The position numbers and the translations under genes are program-made. From Caldithrix abyssi DSM 13497 (GTDB lineage Bacteria > Electryoneota > AABM5-125-24 > Hatepunaeales > Hatepunaeaceae), in the NCBI GenBank assembly GCA_945865405.1, contig CAMBDS010000008.1, forward strand, positions 1 to 64,000: 64,000 nucleotides of DNA, in the 5' to 3' direction. Under the pieces are notes generated by a model. That model was given only the letters and a program-made list of their open reading frames with translations. It searched no databases and had not been told where the DNA came from. Each line of letters opens with the position of its first letter. Position 1 is the first letter of the stretch. Of the stretch, positions 61,596 to 64,000 are shown one piece after another.

Positions 61596-61612
61596 AGCAA
61601 TCGTTGTGCCAA
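61596..61612 (-). promoter_or_regulatory. Sigma-54 (RpoN) promoter for hsp20-clpB
   Basis: The minus strand reads TTGGCACAACGATTGCT. It has GG and GC exactly ten bases apart and matches the -24/-12 consensus TTGGCAC-N5-TTGC at every conserved position. Transcription would begin about 70 bases before the hsp20 ATG. I did not recognise an activator-binding site upstream. Confidence 0.8.
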
Positions 61613-61754
61613 TTGAATAATATATTGGTAATTAATGCATTGAATAGGGTTTGTCTCGAATGGAAAGACGACTTCTGTCATTTAAGGTATTACTTACTGT
61701 CATAATGGCAGAATGTAAGTTATTTTGTGGCAGGAATTATCGTGGAAATTGATC

Positions 61755-61785
61755 TTGACAGAAGGCAAAGCAGTTCGTACCTTTG
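61755..61785 (+). promoter_or_regulatory. Probable promoter of the C25 peptidase gene
   Basis: TTG (61755-61757, part of TTGACA), 20 bases, then TACCTTTG (61778-61785), a full TAnnTTTG match, about 50 bases before the start at 61842. Confidence 0.5.
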
Positions 61786-61841
61786 CTTGTATCATAAACA
61801 GACAAATAATCGGGGGCGAAAATCAAAAAGGGAGAATTCTG

Positions 61842-64000
61842 ATGAGGCTCATCATTCCGGCGGCTCTTAGCTGCCTACTGTGCGCGACACTGTTTGGCGC
61901 GCCTGCACTGAACATTTTGACGACTGAGGCACTCTTTTCGTCTGCTTCAAGTGCGTTGATTGCCGTTGACGTCCCGGAACCGACTCTTTCGATTCTGGAC
62001 CGGGGTGAGAATGGTGATGCGGTTTATGTAGAGATTTCCGGCGCATTGCCTGATTTCGACCAGACCGGGATTGTCCTGCCTACCATCACAAAATTGATAG
62101 CAGTTCCTGCTGGCCATAGAGCTGTTGCTCGATTGAAGAGCGCCAACTTGCGCGAGTTTTCAGTCGATGCAATGATACCGCGAGATCGTATGGAAAGGGT
62201 GTTACGCCCAGTCGAAGAGCCTAGTGCCGTTGAGGTTGGTGAGGCTGGCTGGATGCGCTGGATGAGAGTTGCTCCTGTGATTATCAGACCTGCACGGTAC
62301 GATGCTGCCACCAATACGATTCAGGTTGCCGAAAGTATGGAATTGGAGTTTGACTTTGTGCCGGACGGTAGTTCAATGAATGCAGGCGCAGATAAAGAGA
62401 AGTATTATTCACTCGATTTTGCCGACTTCTTCCGTGAAATGGTGCTTAACCCTAATGAAATGCCCAATATTTTACCGGGTGGCAGGGTTGTAACCAGAGG
62501 CACCTATCTTGTTATTACCGACTCTGTGCTTGTGCAGTACACGACACAGTTTGCCGACTGGAAACGCGCCAAAGGTTTCAACGTCGTCGTCGCACCGATT
62601 GCGCACGGAGCGGAATCAGCAGAGTCAATTCGCGATTACATTGTGAATGCATATCTTAATTGGGATCGTCCTCCTGAATATGTCCTCTTGTTAGGTGATG
62701 TTCACATCATTCCACCATTCCAGATTCGCAATCCCTTTCCCGGCATAAATGAGATCGATGCGACAGATTTGAACTTTGGTTTAGTGAACGGAGATGATTA
62801 CTTCCCGGATATTTTGATTGGAAGGGTCAGCTCAGACTCACCGAGCCCTGCAATTGCTCAGAATTATTTTGCGAGATTAATCAGGCACGAAAAGGATGCA
62901 CTGAATTTCCCGCCTGATGCTTTCAATAGGGCAGTAGTATTTGCCGGAAACCGCGGCGATGGAAATTCTGTTGTTCTGAGTCCGGTTGAAACCTCTGAGT
63001 GGCTTGCTGAGCGACTTCGCGAAAAAGGTTATGAAGTCTATACTCAGATGTGGCGCAAAGTGGGAGACAATGATGATCCCGGTACTATTGTTGAGGCGAT
63101 CAATCGGGGCGTCAATATTGTTTCCTATCGTGGCTGGGCTGACGCGCACGGAACGCATTACCCGCGTTTTTATACCGAAGACCTCGACCGCCTGAATAAT
63201 GGGCCACTTTTGCCCGTCTTCACCTTTTTCGTTTGCAATACGGGTGATTACGACAATGAGAATCGTCAACTCTGTTTTGGCGAGTATGCCATCAGCAGAG
63301 GTGGCAGACAGAACCCAACCGGTGCCATTGACTTCTATGGCCCGTCGGATTTGCACACCAAGACAACTTTCAACAATTCGATGCTGGCGGGGTACTATCA
63401 AGGGTTACTGTATCAGAACCTCCGCGTATTTTCGCTGTTGACGTTGCGATCGAAGATGGAAGTTTGGAGAACTAACCCGCATTTACGCGTACAGGGTGGC
63501 GACCAGAATTTCGTTGAATTCTATTTCAGCGTTTATAACAACCTTGGCGATCCGGAGACAACAGTTTACTTCAGACGTCCGGGAAGACTGGCTGTTACTG
63601 CCCCGCAGGCAATGGCAGTTGGCGAAACAAGGGCACAATTTGTCGTTCGTGACGAAAGTGGGAATCCGATCAAGGGTGCACTTGTTACTCTTCTAAAAGG
63701 CAACGAGACCAATCTTTCGATCATGACAGATCATACTGGCACGGCCTTAGCCCCAGTCAATCTTGACACTCCCGATACACTTCGCGTGATGGTTCAGGCA
63801 CACCAGTTCGCACCGGCCCAGCTTAAAATTCCAGTATCTGCCAATGCCAGACTGGTTGGATTTGATGGTGTAGTAGTGCGAGATGAGCAGGGCGGACAAA
63901 GGTTAACGGCCGGATCGCCAGTAGATTTGACGATTACTTTGAGAAACTTTGGTACCAGTTTTGTAAATACGGTTAGCGCCACTCTCAGTTCGCCATTGGA
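61842..64000 (+). CDS. C25-family (gingipain/PorU-like) cysteine peptidase, 3' truncated
   Basis: A frame open to the window end, with 719 residues visible. A signal peptide (RLIIPAALSCLLCATLFG) precedes a propeptide-like region (about 45-210) and a C25 catalytic domain from about 218 (RGTYLVITDSVL, YVLLLGDVHIIPPF). The catalytic histidine is probably H436 in SYRGWADAHGTHY and the nucleophile is C465 in FFVCNTGDYDN. After about 575 Ig-like domains follow (GNPIKGALVTLLKGNET). It may be a secreted protease or a PorU-type sortase for type IX cargo; the C terminus, not visible, would tell. GGGAG lies before the ATG at 61842. Confidence 0.88.
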   Translation, partial: MRLIIPAALSCLLCATLFGAPALNILTTEALFSSASSALIAVDVPEPTLSILDRGENGDAVYVEISGALPDFDQTGIVLPTITKLIAVPAGHRAVARLKSANLREFSVDAMIPRDRMERVLRPVEEPSAVEVGEAGWMRWMRVAPVIIRPARYDAATNTIQVAESMELEFDFVPDGSSMNAGADKEKYYSLDFADFFREMVLNPNEMPNILPGGRVVTRGTYLVITDSVLVQYTTQFADWKRAKGFNVVVAPIAHGAESAESIRDYIVNAYLNWDRPPEYVLLLGDVHIIPPFQIRNPFPGINEIDATDLNFGLVNGDDYFPDILIGRVSSDSPSPAIAQNYFARLIRHEKDALNFPPDAFNRAVVFAGNRGDGNSVVLSPVETSEWLAERLREKGYEVYTQMWRKVGDNDDPGTIVEAINRGVNIVSYRGWADAHGTHYPRFYTEDLDRLNNGPLLPVFTFFVCNTGDYDNENRQLCFGEYAISRGGRQNPTGAIDFYGPSDLHTKTTFNNSMLAGYYQGLLYQNLRVFSLLTLRSKMEVWRTNPHLRVQGGDQNFVEFYFSVYNNLGDPETTVYFRRPGRLAVTAPQAMAVGETRAQFVVRDESGNPIKGALVTLLKGNETNLSIMTDHTGTALAPVNLDTPDTLRVMVQAHQFAPAQLKIPVSANARLVGFDGVVVRDEQGGQRLTAGSPVDLTITLRNFGTSFVNTVSATLSSPL

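Noticed and set aside
1-64000. Window as a circular element because both ends hold C25-like sequence
   Set aside because: The end sequences are similar in protein but not identical in DNA, so they are separate genes; no replication or partition genes are present.

Overview
The window reads as chromosomal DNA from a diderm, probably uncultivated, bacterium of the FCB (Fibrobacteres-Chlorobi-Bacteroidetes) superphylum or a neighbouring candidate phylum. The evidence is: six secreted proteins ending in a C-terminal 'FPNPFN..' FlgD/type IX-like sorting tail; two C25 (gingipain/PorU family) proteins, one cut by each window edge; ExbB/ExbD/TonB genes, a TonB-dependent receptor and a porin-like barrel (outer membrane); an LpxH-like hydrolase (lipid A); and CtaA/CtaB (haem A for an aerobic haem-copper oxidase). 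Seven gene promoters I can pick out share the form TTG-N20-TAnnTT, close to the Bacteroidetes-type -33/-7 pattern. I cannot name a genus.

Layout. 1-3.8 kb: 3' part of a large secreted protein. 4-6.8 kb: NAD synthetase and an MFS carrier. 6.8-15.6 kb (minus strand): LpxH-like hydrolase, ctaB-ctaA, an SDR, a methyltransferase, an ABC-2 permease, a membrane protein, a secreted protein, and a membrane-anchored protein. 15.9-17.1 kb: marR-yceI. 17.1-18.7 kb: a gene-free stretch packed with short palindromes, a 73-bp direct repeat and promoter-bearing repeats. 18.7-21.6 kb: an AT-rich two-gene module, a eukaryotic-type Ser/Thr kinase followed one base later by a SAMHD1/COG1078-like HD phosphohydrolase. 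This is the best candidate here for an undescribed system. 21.7-31 kb (minus): TonB receptor, lipoprotein, RibD-like reductase, and an 1877-residue secreted protein. 31-39 kb (minus): desaturase, RRM protein, small membrane protein, and a TPR-exbB-exbD-exbD-tonB-tonB transport block. 39.3-49.5 kb (minus): M29 aminopeptidase, tRNA-Asp, porin, TPR protein, YihY-WalJ pair, two secreted proteins including a metalloprotease. 49.7-54.2 kb (plus): rhomboid, EamA carrier, SprT-like protein, and a frameshifted beta-helix gene. 54.7-61.5 kb (minus): ybaB-dnaX-SRP RNA, tRNA-Ala, a CADD-type protein, clpB and hsp20, the last behind a near-perfect sigma-54 promoter. 61.8 kb to the end: a C25 peptidase.

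The most unusual general feature is the density of short intergenic repeats. At least eleven families of perfect stem-loops occur about fifty times. Their arms differ between copies but stay complementary. Heptamer-like tandem tracts are also frequent. Several of these elements have been captured inside reading frames, including the 1877-residue protein and the signal peptides of two secreted proteins.

All assignments come from reading the sequence and recognising motifs; no database search was possible.
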